Assembly: GCF_029894425.1 (NCBI RefSeq)
Contig: NZ_JARXYJ010000001.1
Span: 4,092,001 to 4,156,000, forward strand
From: Streptomyces sp. SAI-127
GTDB lineage: Bacteria; Actinomycetota; Actinomycetes; Streptomycetales; Streptomycetaceae
Direction: 5' to 3'
DNA: 64,000 nucleotides
The translations under genes and the position numbers were made by a program. The notes under the pieces are model-generated. The model made no database searches, was not told the origin of the DNA, and worked only from the letters and a program-made list of their open reading frames with translations. Positions 24,586 to 33,483 of the stretch are shown piece by piece. Each line of letters opens with the position of its first letter. The stretch's first letter is position 1.

Positions 24586-25614
24586 TCAATTCTGAGGGGG
24601 TCGCGACATGTCGTCTTGGACCGTGCGGTCCGTGAGCAGGCCCAGGTCGCGGCCCCGGCGCAGCAGGGCCGCCGTGTGGCCGGCCTCCAGCTTGCGGTGC
24701 AGGGAGGCGATGTAGCCGCGCACGGTCGCGGGGGACAGTCTCATCCGGTGTGCCGTCTCCGTCGCCGTACGGCCGTCGTGAAGATGGACGAGGGTGCGGT
24801 GCTCCTGCTCGGTGATGCCGAACAGGCGGGCCACGGCGCGGGCGCGGGAGAGGTCGTGCAGGAGGAGCAGGGCGGGGAGGCCGGGGGTGGCCTGCAGGTG
24901 CCGGACCTCGATGTGGCGGGTGGCGAAGGAGACTTCGGCGGTGAGGCGGGGGTCGTCGCGCAGTGCGGTCAGGAGGTCGGCGGCGACGGCGTTGAGGGGG
25001 TGGGGGCGGCCGGTGTCGTCGATGCTCGCGACTCCGCAGCCCTGGCCCTCGGCGAGGCGCAGGGCGGCGGCGGAGAGGGTGACGAGGCGTCGGCGTTCGG
25101 CCAACTGGTTTTCCACCGTGTTGAGTTGGAGCTGGGCCAGGCCGAGCAGGTCGCGCTCCCGTGGGGTGAAGTCGGTGCCGGAGCGGACCAGGGCGTAGCC
25201 CTCGACCGCGGTCGCGGTGTCCGTGCCCGCGGAGGCGACGAGGTGGTGGCGCAGGCCGAAGGGGCGGAAGTCGAGGTTGTAGCAGTGGGTGCGCTGCCAC
25301 TGGCGGCCGCCGGCGACGTCGCTGACACGCCAGGCGCCGGGGGTCACGGTGTCCAGCATCAGGTCGGTCAGGGGGTGGTCCAGGGGATGGTCGTAGATCA
25401 CCATCGGGTCGGCGTGGAAGGAGTCGGCGGGCACGTTGAGCACGAACACTCCGCGCCCGTCGAGCGGAAGGCGGTACCGCTGTCCGGCGTCGGCGGGCAC
25501 GAGCCCCATCACCGCGGTCAGCGCCCGCTCCCACAGCTCCTCCGGCCGGGCGGCGTCCGCCAGCTCCCGCCCCAGCTCCACCACACGACGCGCGTCCGCC
25601 CCGCTGATCTCCAT
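24586..25614 (-). CDS. LuxR-family transcriptional regulator with GAF-like sensor
   Basis: 342 residues. The C-terminal LuxR HTH covers about 265-330, with the usual TATETAHRMRLSPATVRGYI recognition region. The N-terminal two thirds is a GAF-like sensory region and there is no receiver domain, so control is by ligand or unknown input rather than phosphorylation. The ATG lies near 25612-25614. It precedes the membrane protein gene, which is a likely target. The gene is separated from DeoR by a 472-bp gap without genes. Confidence 0.85.
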   Translation of the reverse strand: MEISGADARRVVELGRELADAARPEELWERALTAVMGLVPADAGQRYRLPLDGRGVFVLNVPADSFHADPMVIYDHPLDHPLTDLMLDTVTPGAWRVSDVAGGRQWQRTHCYNLDFRPFGLRHHLVASAGTDTATAVEGYALVRSGTDFTPRERDLLGLAQLQLNTVENQLAERRRLVTLSAAALRLAEGQGCGVASIDDTGRPHPLNAVAADLLTALRDDPRLTAEVSFATRHIEVRHLQATPGLPALLLLHDLSRARAVARLFGITEQEHRTLVHLHDGRTATETAHRMRLSPATVRGYIASLHRKLEAGHTAALLRRGRDLGLLTDRTVQDDMSRPPQN

Positions 25615-26086
25615 GCCACTCTCCCGGCGCTGCTCTCGCCAGAGATTTCCTCTTGGGGAGCAAAAATCCCCCTTGAGAAGAACCTACGGCTTCCGGCCGC
25701 TACGTGAAGCGTCCAGGGCCGATTGCCGGGGTTGGGTGGAGGTCCGACGGGGGCGCACGGAAGGCGAGTTGAGCTGGGGAGGCTCACGGCGCGTCCTGGG
25801 CGGGCCGGACATTCGGCACCGTCTCAAGCACGGGGTCGAGTCGGCCTGCGGGCCGGGAGCGTCCGGGTGTGCCGGGGCTTGCCCCACGCCGGAAAAAGGT
25901 CTGCGCCGGGAGCCGTCCCGAGACATCAACCCCGTCCACGGCCCCACGCCTCCAGCCGGTCCCACCCCACGGCGGTCGAGCCGCACGACACCCCCGCCCC
26001 CGCGCACCGGCGCCCACGGTGCAGCCACGCCTCCACACGCACCCGCCCCTCAAGCAACCCGGCGGCACAGCGCGGGCCGAAAGAGC
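25615..26086. other. Gap without a supported gene
   Basis: Several long open frames exist on both strands because of high GC, but none has a ribosome site, domain or coherent codon bias. The left end holds the LuxR-gene promoter and an imperfect fold-back (CTTGGGGA with TCCCCCTTG) near 25645-25672. I see nothing else. Confidence 0.5.
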
Positions 26087-27049
26087 TCAGCGGCGGCGCA
26101 GATCCGCCACCCGTGCCCGTTCCGCACCCGGAATCGGTTCCCCCAGGGCAGTGGCCGTTCGGAGAGCGGGGCCCGGTGAGGGGACCTGGCCGCGGCGGGG
26201 CCCCGGCAGGGGCACGTCCCGGCGCTGTTGCTGCCGCGCCGGGACCTGATCACCCCCCGGCGCTCCCGACGCGCCGGCAACGGTGATCTGCACCCCCTGG
26301 TCGGCGAGCGCCTGGAGTTCCGTGGCGGCCCGGTCGTCGTGGGCCGGGGGCTCGTCGGTGACAAGCCGGGTGATCAGGTCCGTGGGCACGGTCTGGAACA
26401 TCGTGTCCGTACCGAGCTTGGTGTGGTCGGCGAGGACCACGACCTCCGCGGCGGCCTGCACCAGCGCCCGGTCCACGGACGCCGACAGCATGTTGGACGT
26501 GGAGAGACCGCGCTCGGCGGTGAGCCCGCTCCCGGAGATGAAGGCCCGCGAGACCCTGAGCCCCTGGAGCGACTGTTCCGCCCCGGAACCCACCAGGGCG
26601 TAGTTGGAACCGCGCAGAGTACCGCCGGTCATCACGACCTCCACCCGGTTGGCATGGGCGAGCGCCTGGGCCACCAGAAGGGAATTGGTCACGACGGTCA
26701 GCCCGGGAACCCGGGCGAGCCGGCGCGCCAGCTCCTGCGTGGTGGTACCCGCCCCCACCACAATGGCCTCGCCTTCTTCGACGAGACCCGCGGCGAGATC
26801 GGCGATGGCCGTCTTCTCGGCGGTCGCGAGATGCGATTTCTGCGGAAAGCCGGACTCCCGCGTGAACCCGCCCGGCAATACCGCACCGCCATGCCGGCGG
26901 TCGAGGAGTCCTTCTGCCTCCAGTGCGCGCACGTCCCGCCGTACGGTCACTTCGGAGGTCTGGACGACGCGGGCGAGCTCACGGAGCGATACAGCCCCGT
27001 TGGCTCGCACCATTTCGAGGATCAATTGGCGACGTTCTGCAGCGAACAC
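26087..27049 (-). CDS. DeoR-family transcriptional regulator
   Basis: 320 residues. The N-terminal DeoR HTH covers about 1-55 (LILEMVRANGAVSLRELARV followed by SEVTVRRDVRALE). The sugar-phosphate-sensing DeoRC domain covers about 75-235, with VGAGTTTQELA and TGGTLRGSNYALVG. A basic, Pro/Arg-rich tail of about 65 residues ending RARVADLRRR is longer than the usual 250-260 residue family and may be disordered. GTG start at 27047-27049 without a good ribosome site. DeoR proteins answer to phosphosugars, and this one lies 2.2 kb from the purine nucleoside phosphorylase gene, so it is a candidate controller of the CTACGCGCGTAG genes. No copy of that site lies before its own start. Confidence 0.9.
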   Translation of the reverse strand: MFAAERRQLILEMVRANGAVSLRELARVVQTSEVTVRRDVRALEAEGLLDRRHGGAVLPGGFTRESGFPQKSHLATAEKTAIADLAAGLVEEGEAIVVGAGTTTQELARRLARVPGLTVVTNSLLVAQALAHANRVEVVMTGGTLRGSNYALVGSGAEQSLQGLRVSRAFISGSGLTAERGLSTSNMLSASVDRALVQAAAEVVVLADHTKLGTDTMFQTVPTDLITRLVTDEPPAHDDRAATELQALADQGVQITVAGASGAPGGDQVPARQQQRRDVPLPGPRRGQVPSPGPALRTATALGEPIPGAERARVADLRRR

Positions 27050-27215
27050 GAAACTGACAGTAACGCCAACGACCGTCTGCTTTCAGCTGTTTGCGCCGAA
27101 TAGCAGAAGATGTTCGCACACGAGGGCGGGAAGTGGTATAGGGCCTAATCCCCCCGCCTATGCCGCACGAATGGTCGGCAACTCCCTGTGACCAGGCAGG
27201 AATCGCTTTCGGCCG

Positions 27216-28664
27216 TCAGGCTCCCCCGGTCTCCTTGCGCGTGTGCAGCTGCCGTGCCACCTCGGCGATCGACCCCGAAAGGGAGGGGTAAACGGTGAAA
27301 GCGTTCGCGATCTGTTCGACGGTCAGATTGTTGTCGACCGCGATCGAGATGGGATGGATCAGTTCCGAGGCGCGGGGCGAGACGACGACACCACCGACGA
27401 CGATTCCGGTGCCCGGCCGGCAGAAGATCTTGACGAAGCCGTCGCGGATGCCCTGCATCTTCGCGCGCGGGTTGCGCAGCAGCGGAAGCTTCACGGCCCG
27501 GGCGTCGATCTTGCCGCCGTCCACGTCCGCCTGCGAGTAGCCGACGGTGGCGATCTCCGGGTCGGTGAAGACGTTCGACGAGACCGTCTTCAGGTTCAGC
27601 GGGGCCACCGCGTCACCGAGGAAGTGGTACATGGCGATACGCCCCTGCATGGCGGCCACCGACGCCAGCGCGAACACCCCGGTCACGTCGCCGGCGGCGT
27701 ACACACCGGGAGCCGTGGTCCTGGACACCTTGTCGGTCCAGATGTGCCCGGACTCGCGCAGCTTGACGCCCGCTTCCTCCAGCCCCATCCCGGCGCTGTT
27801 CGGAATGGCACCCACGGCCATCAGACAGTGCGACCCGCTGATGACCCGCCCGTCCGCCAGCGTGACCTCGACGCGGTCCCCGACCCGCTTGGCGGACTGG
27901 GCACGGGAGCGCGCCATGACGTTCATGCCGCGGCGGCGGAAGACGTCCTCGAGAACCGCGGCCGCGTCCGGGTCCTCCCCGGGCAGCACCCGGTCCCGCG
28001 AGGACACCAGCGTCACCTTGGAGCCGAGCGCCTGATAGGCGCCGGCGAACTCGGCACCGGTGACACCCGACCCGACCACGATGAGCTCTTCCGGCAGCTC
28101 GGTGAGGTCGTAGACCTGGGTCCAGTTGAGAATGCGCTCGCCGTCGGGCTGGGCGTCGGGCAGCTCACGGGGATGCCCACCGGTGGCGATGAGCACGGCG
28201 TCGGCGACGAGGGTCTCCTCACTCCCGTCGGCGGCCCGCACCACGACCTTCCGCGACCCGTCGAGGGCCTGCATGCCCTCGAGGCGCCCACGCCCGCGCA
28301 GCACCCGGGCACCGGCACGCGTCACGGAGGCGGTGATGTCGTGCGACTGCGCGAGGGCGAGCCGCTTCACACGCCGGTTGACCTTCCCCAGGTCGACGCC
28401 GACCACCCGGGCGGCCTGTTCCAGCGGTGGGGTGTCGTCGGCGACGATGATCCCCAGTTCCTCGTACGACGAATCGAAGGTCGTCATGACCTCGGCCGTC
28501 GCGATAAGGGTCTTCGACGGCACGCAGTCGGTCAGTACCGACGCTCCGCCCAGACCGTCGCAGTCGACGACGGTCACCTCCGCGCCGAGTTGGGCGGCCA
28601 CCAGGGCCGCCTCGTATCCGCCGGGTCCGCCACCGATGATCACGATCCGAGTCACGTACTCCAT
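27216..28664 (-). CDS. lpdA: LpdA-like flavoprotein NAD(P)H:quinone dehydrogenase
   Basis: 482 residues with the pyridine nucleotide-disulfide reductase fold: FAD site IIGGGPGGYEAAL at 9-21, NAD(P) site VVGSGVTGAEFAGAY near 180, and a C-terminal dimer domain. The family's redox disulfide is broken: GGASVLTDCVPSK has Ser42 where the first Cys should be, while Cys47 remains. The C-terminal His-Glu dyad region reads TVYPSLSGS, without the catalytic His. Both changes match Mycobacterium LpdA (Rv3303c), a quinone reductase, not dihydrolipoamide dehydrogenase. The start is ATG 28662-28664, although a GTG four codons later is possible. It is divergent from the cyclotransferase gene and may protect against oxidative stress. 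Confidence 0.9.
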   Translation of the reverse strand: MEYVTRIVIIGGGPGGYEAALVAAQLGAEVTVVDCDGLGGASVLTDCVPSKTLIATAEVMTTFDSSYEELGIIVADDTPPLEQAARVVGVDLGKVNRRVKRLALAQSHDITASVTRAGARVLRGRGRLEGMQALDGSRKVVVRAADGSEETLVADAVLIATGGHPRELPDAQPDGERILNWTQVYDLTELPEELIVVGSGVTGAEFAGAYQALGSKVTLVSSRDRVLPGEDPDAAAVLEDVFRRRGMNVMARSRAQSAKRVGDRVEVTLADGRVISGSHCLMAVGAIPNSAGMGLEEAGVKLRESGHIWTDKVSRTTAPGVYAAGDVTGVFALASVAAMQGRIAMYHFLGDAVAPLNLKTVSSNVFTDPEIATVGYSQADVDGGKIDARAVKLPLLRNPRAKMQGIRDGFVKIFCRPGTGIVVGGVVVSPRASELIHPISIAVDNNLTVEQIANAFTVYPSLSGSIAEVARQLHTRKETGGA

Positions 28665-28760
28665 TGTCCCGCACGACCCACGGTGCTACGGCCCGGGGGG
28701 CGCCCCGAGATGCCACTGTTACGGGAGAGACGCCGGGGAAGCCTGCCGTACCCTCGACCC

Positions 28761-29198
28761 ATGTCGCTCTACGCCGCTTACGCCGGCAACCTCGACGCGC
28801 GGCTGATGACCCGCCGCGCCCCGCACTCGCCGATGCGCGCCACGGGGTGGCTGAACGGGTGGCGGCTGACCTTCGGGGGCGAGCACATGGGCTGGGAGGG
28901 CGCACTCGCGACGATCGTCGAGGACCCCCTCTCCCAGGTGTTCGTGGCGCTCTACGAGATCGCGCCCGCCGACGACGAGTCGATGGACCGCTGGGAGGGC
29001 GTGGGCCTGGACATCTACCGCCGCACCCGCATCCGCGTCCACACCCTGGAGGGCGAGGAGCAGGCCTGGACGTACGTCCTGAACGGCTACGAGGGCGGCC
29101 TGCCCTCCGCCCGCTATCTGGGCGAGGTGGCCGACGCGGCGGAATCGGCGGGCGCGCCCCACGACTACGTCATGGAACTCCGCAAGCGCCCCTGCTGA
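28761..29198 (+). CDS. Gamma-glutamylcyclotransferase-fold protein
   Basis: 145 residues. YAAYAGNLDARLMTRRAP near 4-21 is the substrate loop YGSNL-like motif of the GGCT/AIG2 fold, here AYAGNL. A conserved acidic residue that could serve as the catalytic Glu occurs in DRWEGVGLDIYRR near 78-90. The fold cleaves gamma-glutamyl amines to 5-oxoproline in its best-known members, but the exact substrate is not predictable here. It lies 96 bp from the divergent lpdA start and is followed by the purine nucleoside phosphorylase gene, which has its own promoter. Confidence 0.82.
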   Translation: MSLYAAYAGNLDARLMTRRAPHSPMRATGWLNGWRLTFGGEHMGWEGALATIVEDPLSQVFVALYEIAPADDESMDRWEGVGLDIYRRTRIRVHTLEGEEQAWTYVLNGYEGGLPSARYLGEVADAAESAGAPHDYVMELRKRPC

Positions 29199-29281
29199 CC
29201 GCTGAACCACACAGGTCACCGGCGTCACACCGTTGGTTGGAAACGACAAGACAACGATCGCCATCCCGTCAGCTCTGTCAT

Positions 29282-29293
29282 CTACGCGCGTAG
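29282..29293. promoter_or_regulatory. Palindromic operator CTACGCGCGTAG before purine nucleoside phosphorylase
   Basis: Perfect 12-bp palindrome. A TACCCT -10-like element follows at 29306-29311, putting the transcript start at or next to the GTG at 29319 with no ribosome site, so the message is probably leaderless. Identical palindromes precede deoC and add. Confidence 0.72.
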
Positions 29294-29318
29294 GCCCGGA
29301 CCGGCTACCCTCATCCGC

Positions 29319-30143
29319 GTGAACGCATCTCTTCTTCCGGACGACATCCAGGGCGACCCGCATGCCGCCGCTGACGCCGCCGCCGCGCGCCTGCGTGAAC
29401 TGACCGGCGCCGAGACCCACGACGTCGCCCTCGTGATGGGCTCCGGCTGGGCACCGGCCGTGGACGCCCTCGGTGCCCCCGACGCCGAGTTCCAGGTCAC
29501 CGAACTGCCCGGTTTCCCGCCGCCGGCGGTGGAGGGGCACGGCGGCAAGATCCGCTCGTACAAGATCGGCGAGAAGCGGGCGCTGGTCTTCCTGGGCCGC
29601 ACGCACTACTACGAGGGCCGCGGTGTCGCCGCCGTCGCCCACGGCGTCCGCACCGCCGTGGCCGCCGGCTGCAAGACCATCGTCCTCACCAACGGCTGCG
29701 GCGGCCTCCGCGAGGGCATGCGCCCCGGCCAGCCGGTCCTGATCAGCGACCACATCAACCTCACGGCCACATCCCCGATCATCGGCGCGAACTTCGTGGA
29801 CCTCACGGACCTCTACTCGCCCCGCCTGCGTGCCCTGTGCAAGGAGATCGACCCCAGCCTGGAGGAGGGCGTCTACGCCCAGTTCCCCGGCCCGCACTAC
29901 GAGACTCCGGCCGAGATCCGCATGGCCCGCGTCATCGGCGCGGACCTGGTGGGCATGTCGACGGTCCTCGAAGCGATCGCCGCGCGCGAGGCGGGGGCGG
30001 AGATTCTGGGCATCTCGCTGGTGACGAACCTCGCCGCGGGTATGACGGGTGAGCCGCTGAACCACGAGGAGGTTCTTCAGGCGGGCCGTGACAGTGCGAC
30101 TCGGATGGGTTCGCTGCTGGCGCAGGTGCTCGGGCGGATCTGA
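29319..30143 (+). CDS. Purine nucleoside phosphorylase
   Basis: A 274-residue trimeric-type phosphorylase that splits (deoxy)inosine and guanosine to the base and (deoxy)ribose-1-phosphate. MGSGWAP near 46 and [10 protein letters not shown] near 100 form the phosphate site. [23 protein letters not shown] near 125 and the [13 protein letters not shown] and [16 protein letters not shown] stretches (about 190-235) are family signatures. GTG start directly after the operator and promoter. The product sugar phosphate is passed to the mutase encoded 0.5 kb downstream, beyond the composite repeat. Confidence 0.95.
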   Translation: MNASLLPDDIQGDPHAAADAAAARLRELTGAETHDVALVMGSGWAPAVDALGAPDAEFQVTELPGFPPPAVEGHGGKIRSYKIGEKRALVFLGRTHYYEGRGVAAVAHGVRTAVAAGCKTIVLTNGCGGLREGMRPGQPVLISDHINLTATSPIIGANFVDLTDLYSPRLRALCKEIDPSLEEGVYAQFPGPHYETPAEIRMARVIGADLVGMSTVLEAIAAREAGAEILGISLVTNLAAGMTGEPLNHEEVLQAGRDSATRMGSLLAQVLGRI

Positions 30144-30156
30144 CGATTGCCCAAGG

Positions 30157-30614
30157 GGGTGCCGGGTGCTGTCGTATGGCGGATGCGGGTCCGTTGTGGC
30201 TGGTCGCGCAGTTCCCCGCGCCCCTGGGGAGTTGCAGTCACCCGCGCCACGACGGACCGATCCCCACCTCACGCGCCCCGACGTACCGTTCGCCACTTCG
30301 CGCGCCACGACGGACCGTTCGCCGCACCGCGCGCCACGACGGACCGGTAGCCGCGTACGGCGGCAAGGGGACGGGGTGGGGGGTGTCCGCCCGCAGCGGC
30401 CGGCGTCCGATACCGGGCACCACTCAAGGGACCGAGCCGCCGGACCGAGGACGGATACCCCCCACCCCGGCCCCGACCGCCAACACACCCGCACGCGCTA
30501 CACCCGCCCCCACCGAAGCCGCACAGGCCGCCGCAGGCACTCAGGGGCGCGGGGAACTGCGCACAACGCCCGCCCCCACCGAACCCGCAGCAACCCGCCC
30601 AACCGCCGCAGGCA
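30157..30614. repeat. Composite repeat with 21-bp inverted ends, copy 2
   Basis: Second copy of the element at 13.9 kb, in the same orientation. The perfect 21-bp inverted repeats are at 30206-30226 and 30542-30562. Only about four 27-30-bp CCACGACGGACCG units (30237-30353) lie between them, against about nine in the first copy, so the element is shorter. Flanking homology reaches 30157 on the left and 30614 on the right. It begins 14 bp after the phosphorylase stop and separates it from the phosphosugar mutase gene. Confidence 0.85.
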
Positions 30615-30650
30615 CCCGCATCCGACACACAACGAGAGGCTGACGCAACC

Positions 30651-32282
30651 GTGCACGACGACCTCATCGCCCGGGCCAGGACCTGGCTCGCCGAGGACCC
30701 CGACCCGGACACCCGCGACGAGCTCGCCGAGCTCCTCGACGCCGGCGACGTCACCGAGCTCACCGCACGCTTCAGCGGCACCCTCCAGTTCGGGACCGCC
30801 GGCCTGCGCGGCGAAATCGGCGCAGGGCCGATGCGCATGAACCGCACGGTCGTCATCCGAGCCGCCGCCGGTCTCGCCGCGTACCTCAAGAAGCACGGCA
30901 GCACCGGCGGACTCGTGGTCATCGGCTACGACGCCCGCCACAAGTCCGCCGACTTCGCGCGGGACACGGCAGCGGTGATGACCGGCGCAGGCCTGAAGGC
31001 CGCCGTCCTCCCCCGCCCTCTCCCCACCCCCGTCCTGGCCTTCGCCATAAGGCACCTCGGCGCGGTGGCAGGCGTAGAGGTCACCGCCAGCCACAACCCG
31101 CCCCGCGACAACGGCTACAAGGTCTACCTCGGCGACGGCTCCCAGATCGTCCCGCCCGCCGACGCGGACATCGCCGCCGAGATCGCAGCGATCGCGAGCC
31201 TGAACGACGTCCCCCGCCCGGACACCGGCTGGCAGACCCTCGACGACGCCGTCCTGAACGCCTACCTGGCCCGCACGGACGCCGTACTCGCCAAGAGCTC
31301 CCCCCGCACCGCCCGCACCGTCTACACCGCGATGCACGGCGTGGGCAAGGACACTCTCCTCGCCGCCTTCGACCGCGCAGGTTTCCCCGCCCCGGAACTC
31401 GTCGCCGAGCAGGCCGACCCCGACCCCGACTTCCCGACGGTCGCCTTCCCCAACCCGGAAGAGCCCGGCGCGATGGACCTGGCCTTCGCGAAGGCCCGCG
31501 AGACGAATCCCGACCTGATCATCGCGAACGACCCCGACGCGGACCGCTGCGCGGTCGCCGCCAAGCGGGACGACACCTGGCGCATGCTCCGCGGCGACGA
31601 GGTGGGCGCCCTCCTCGCCGCCCACCTCGTGAGCCGCGGAGCGCACGGCACCTTCGCGGAGTCGATCGTCTCCTCCTCCCTCCTCGGCAGGATCGCCGAG
31701 AAGGCGGGCCTTCCCTACGAGGAGACCCTCACCGGCTTCAAGTGGATCGCCCGGGTGGAGGGCCTGCGCTACGGCTACGAAGAGGCCCTCGGCTACTGCG
31801 TGGACCCCGAGGGCGTACGGGACAAGGACGGCATCACCGCGGCCCTCCTCATCACGGAGCTCGCCTCCGAGCTGAAGGAACAGGGCCGCACGCTCCTCGA
31901 CCTCCTCGACGACCTGGCGGTGGACCACGGCCTGCACGCCACGGACCAGCTCGCGGTCCGTGTGGAGGACCTGTCGGTCATCGCCCGAGCGATGGAGCAG
32001 CTGCGCGAGCACCCGCCGACCGAGCTCGCGGGCCTGGTCATCACCAAGGCCGAGGACCTGACGCAGGGCACGGACCGGCTCCCGCCCACCGACGGCCTGC
32101 GCTACACGCTGGACGGCGCCCGGGTCGTCGTCCGCCCGAGCGGCACCGAGCCGAAGCTGAAGTGCTACCTGGAAGTGGTCGTCCCCGTCGCCACACACGC
32201 CGACCTCCCCACGGCCCACGCCAGAGCAACCGACCTCCTGACCACCATCAAGCGAGACCTGTCGGCAGCGGCGGGCATCTGA
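30651..32282 (+). CDS. Alpha-D-phosphohexomutase family enzyme, probable phosphopentomutase or phosphoglucomutase
   Basis: 543 residues. The phosphoserine loop is VEVTASHNPPRDNGYKVY near 143-160, the metal loop ANDPDADRCAV near 290, the sugar-specificity loop near 360 (GFKWIARVEG) and the phosphate-binding loop RPSGTEPKLKCYLEV near 500. Members of this subgroup interconvert ribose or deoxyribose 1- and 5-phosphates as well as hexose phosphates. The position between nucleoside phosphorylase and deoC fits phosphopentomutase. GTG start; the upstream AGAGGC is a weak ribosome site. Its last nine codons form the first unit of the tandem repeat that follows. Confidence 0.88.
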   Translation: MHDDLIARARTWLAEDPDPDTRDELAELLDAGDVTELTARFSGTLQFGTAGLRGEIGAGPMRMNRTVVIRAAAGLAAYLKKHGSTGGLVVIGYDARHKSADFARDTAAVMTGAGLKAAVLPRPLPTPVLAFAIRHLGAVAGVEVTASHNPPRDNGYKVYLGDGSQIVPPADADIAAEIAAIASLNDVPRPDTGWQTLDDAVLNAYLARTDAVLAKSSPRTARTVYTAMHGVGKDTLLAAFDRAGFPAPELVAEQADPDPDFPTVAFPNPEEPGAMDLAFAKARETNPDLIIANDPDADRCAVAAKRDDTWRMLRGDEVGALLAAHLVSRGAHGTFAESIVSSSLLGRIAEKAGLPYEETLTGFKWIARVEGLRYGYEEALGYCVDPEGVRDKDGITAALLITELASELKEQGRTLLDLLDDLAVDHGLHATDQLAVRVEDLSVIARAMEQLREHPPTELAGLVITKAEDLTQGTDRLPPTDGLRYTLDGARVVVRPSGTEPKLKCYLEVVVPVATHADLPTAHARATDLLTTIKRDLSAAAGI

Positions 32283-32536
32283 ACCGGTCAACACCGCGGC
32301 GTCTGAACCTGTCGGCGGCCGGCGTCTGACACTGTCTGCCGGGCGGACATCTGAACCTGTCAGCACCGGCAGGCATCTCAAGCTGCCGGCAACCGTGGGC
32401 GTCAGAAGGTGTCAGCAGCGGCCGGCGTCAAAAGCTGTCAGCAGCGGCGGCAGGCATCTCAAGCTGCCGGCACCGGCCAGCACCTGACCTGTCAGCACCG
32501 GCCGGCACCTGAACACGCCGGCCCAGCCCGGCACCC
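32256..32536 (+). repeat. Degenerate tandem repeat starting in the 3' end of the mutase gene
   Basis: About eleven units of 23-29 bp. The first, GACCTGTCGGCAGCGGCGGG plus CATCTGA, encodes DLSAAAGI-stop of the mutase. Later units share A-CCTGTCAGCACCGGC-GGCATCTGA with substitutions and small indels. The array fades near 32536 in the gap before the PH-domain gene. Units after the first do not keep one frame. Confidence 0.8.
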
Positions 32537-32706
32537 AACCACGTCACCACCGCGACCCGCCACCTGAACCGAGGGGCGGCCCCGTCCGGGCCGTCCCTCA
32601 CCCGTTCAGCCGACCCGCCGATGTGCTGCCGCTCCGCCACGTTCGCGCGGCCGGCCGCATCAGCGCGGCAGACGCCACACGACACCACGTGGCACCCCGG
32701 AACACG

Positions 32707-33379
32707 TCACCCAAGCGCCGCCAGGATCGCCAGCAGCACCGCCCCGGCCACCGCCGGCCCGACGATCTCGTACGCCCACCGCACGGTCACCTCGCCCTGG
32801 GAGGTCTGTGCCTTGCCCCGGGCCTCCAGCATCTCGCGCAGTTCGTCGATGATCTTGTCGGTCTCGGCCCGGGTGGGTCCCTCCGGGACGGGCGTACGAC
32901 CGCCGAAGCCGTCCGGCTGCATTCCGCCGCCGAACAGGCCGAGGCCCCTGGTGGAACCGCGCCCCGACGACTGCCGGGCGGGTCTGCTGGGCCGTCTGCC
33001 GTGCCGCCTTCTTGCGGCCGCGCAGGGAGACCGGGATCGCCCACAGCTGGTACTTCGCGCCGGACTTGACGAACACCTCGTTCGAGTAGCCGGAGCGCAG
33101 CATCTCGACCTCGCCCCACGGCACGACGATCACGCGGAAGGGGTTGCGGATGCGCAGGCGGTCGTGGTTCGCGAAGACGGCCGGGCGCAGCGTGAAGGCG
33201 ACCACCAGCGGGACGGCGAGGATGAGGGTGGCGAGGGCCAGCCAGGGGGTGCGGCCGGTGCCGGAGACGACGGCGTCGATGCCGAGCCAGCCGATGATGA
33301 CGAGGACGAGGGAGCCGCCGATCAGTGCCATGGGTGAGCGGTAGATGCGGTCCCTGGACTCGGGGGGTGCGGTCGTCAT
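32707..33379 (-). pseudogene. PH-domain membrane protein gene with an internal frameshift
   Basis: From ATG 33377-33379 the frame encodes two transmembrane helices (about 15-55) and a bacterial PH domain (HDRLRIRNPFRVIVVPWGEV onward), and reaches KKAARQTAQQTR. Near 32975-32982, in the CCCGCCCGG run, the sensible reading shifts by one base. It then continues RQSSGRGSTRGLGLFGGGMQ to a C-terminal helix, AYEIVGPAVAGAVLLAILAALG, and stops at 32707. Both halves have normal codon bias, so the break is recent or a sequence error. An intact protein would have about 223 residues. Such PH proteins are membrane-associated and of unknown function. Confidence 0.7.
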
Positions 33380-33458
33380 GAGGCCGATCCTAAGCGCCGC
33401 CCGGGTTCGTGTCGGTGTGCGGGTGCCATCAGAACCCGCTCCCCGGGGTGTACAGCCG

Positions 33459-33470
33459 CTACGCGCGTAG
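33459..33470. promoter_or_regulatory. Palindromic operator CTACGCGCGTAG before deoC
   Basis: Perfect 12-bp palindrome immediately before a TATGCT -10 element (33472-33477). The transcript start is predicted at the GTG 33484, so the mRNA is leaderless. A repressor bound here would cover the promoter spacer. Confidence 0.78.
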
Positions 33471-33483
33471 ATATGCTCGTCTG

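Noticed and set aside
25723..26286. Open frames in the gap between the LuxR and DeoR genes
   Set aside because: No ribosome site, no recognisable domain and poor codon pattern; overlapping frames on both strands are equally long.
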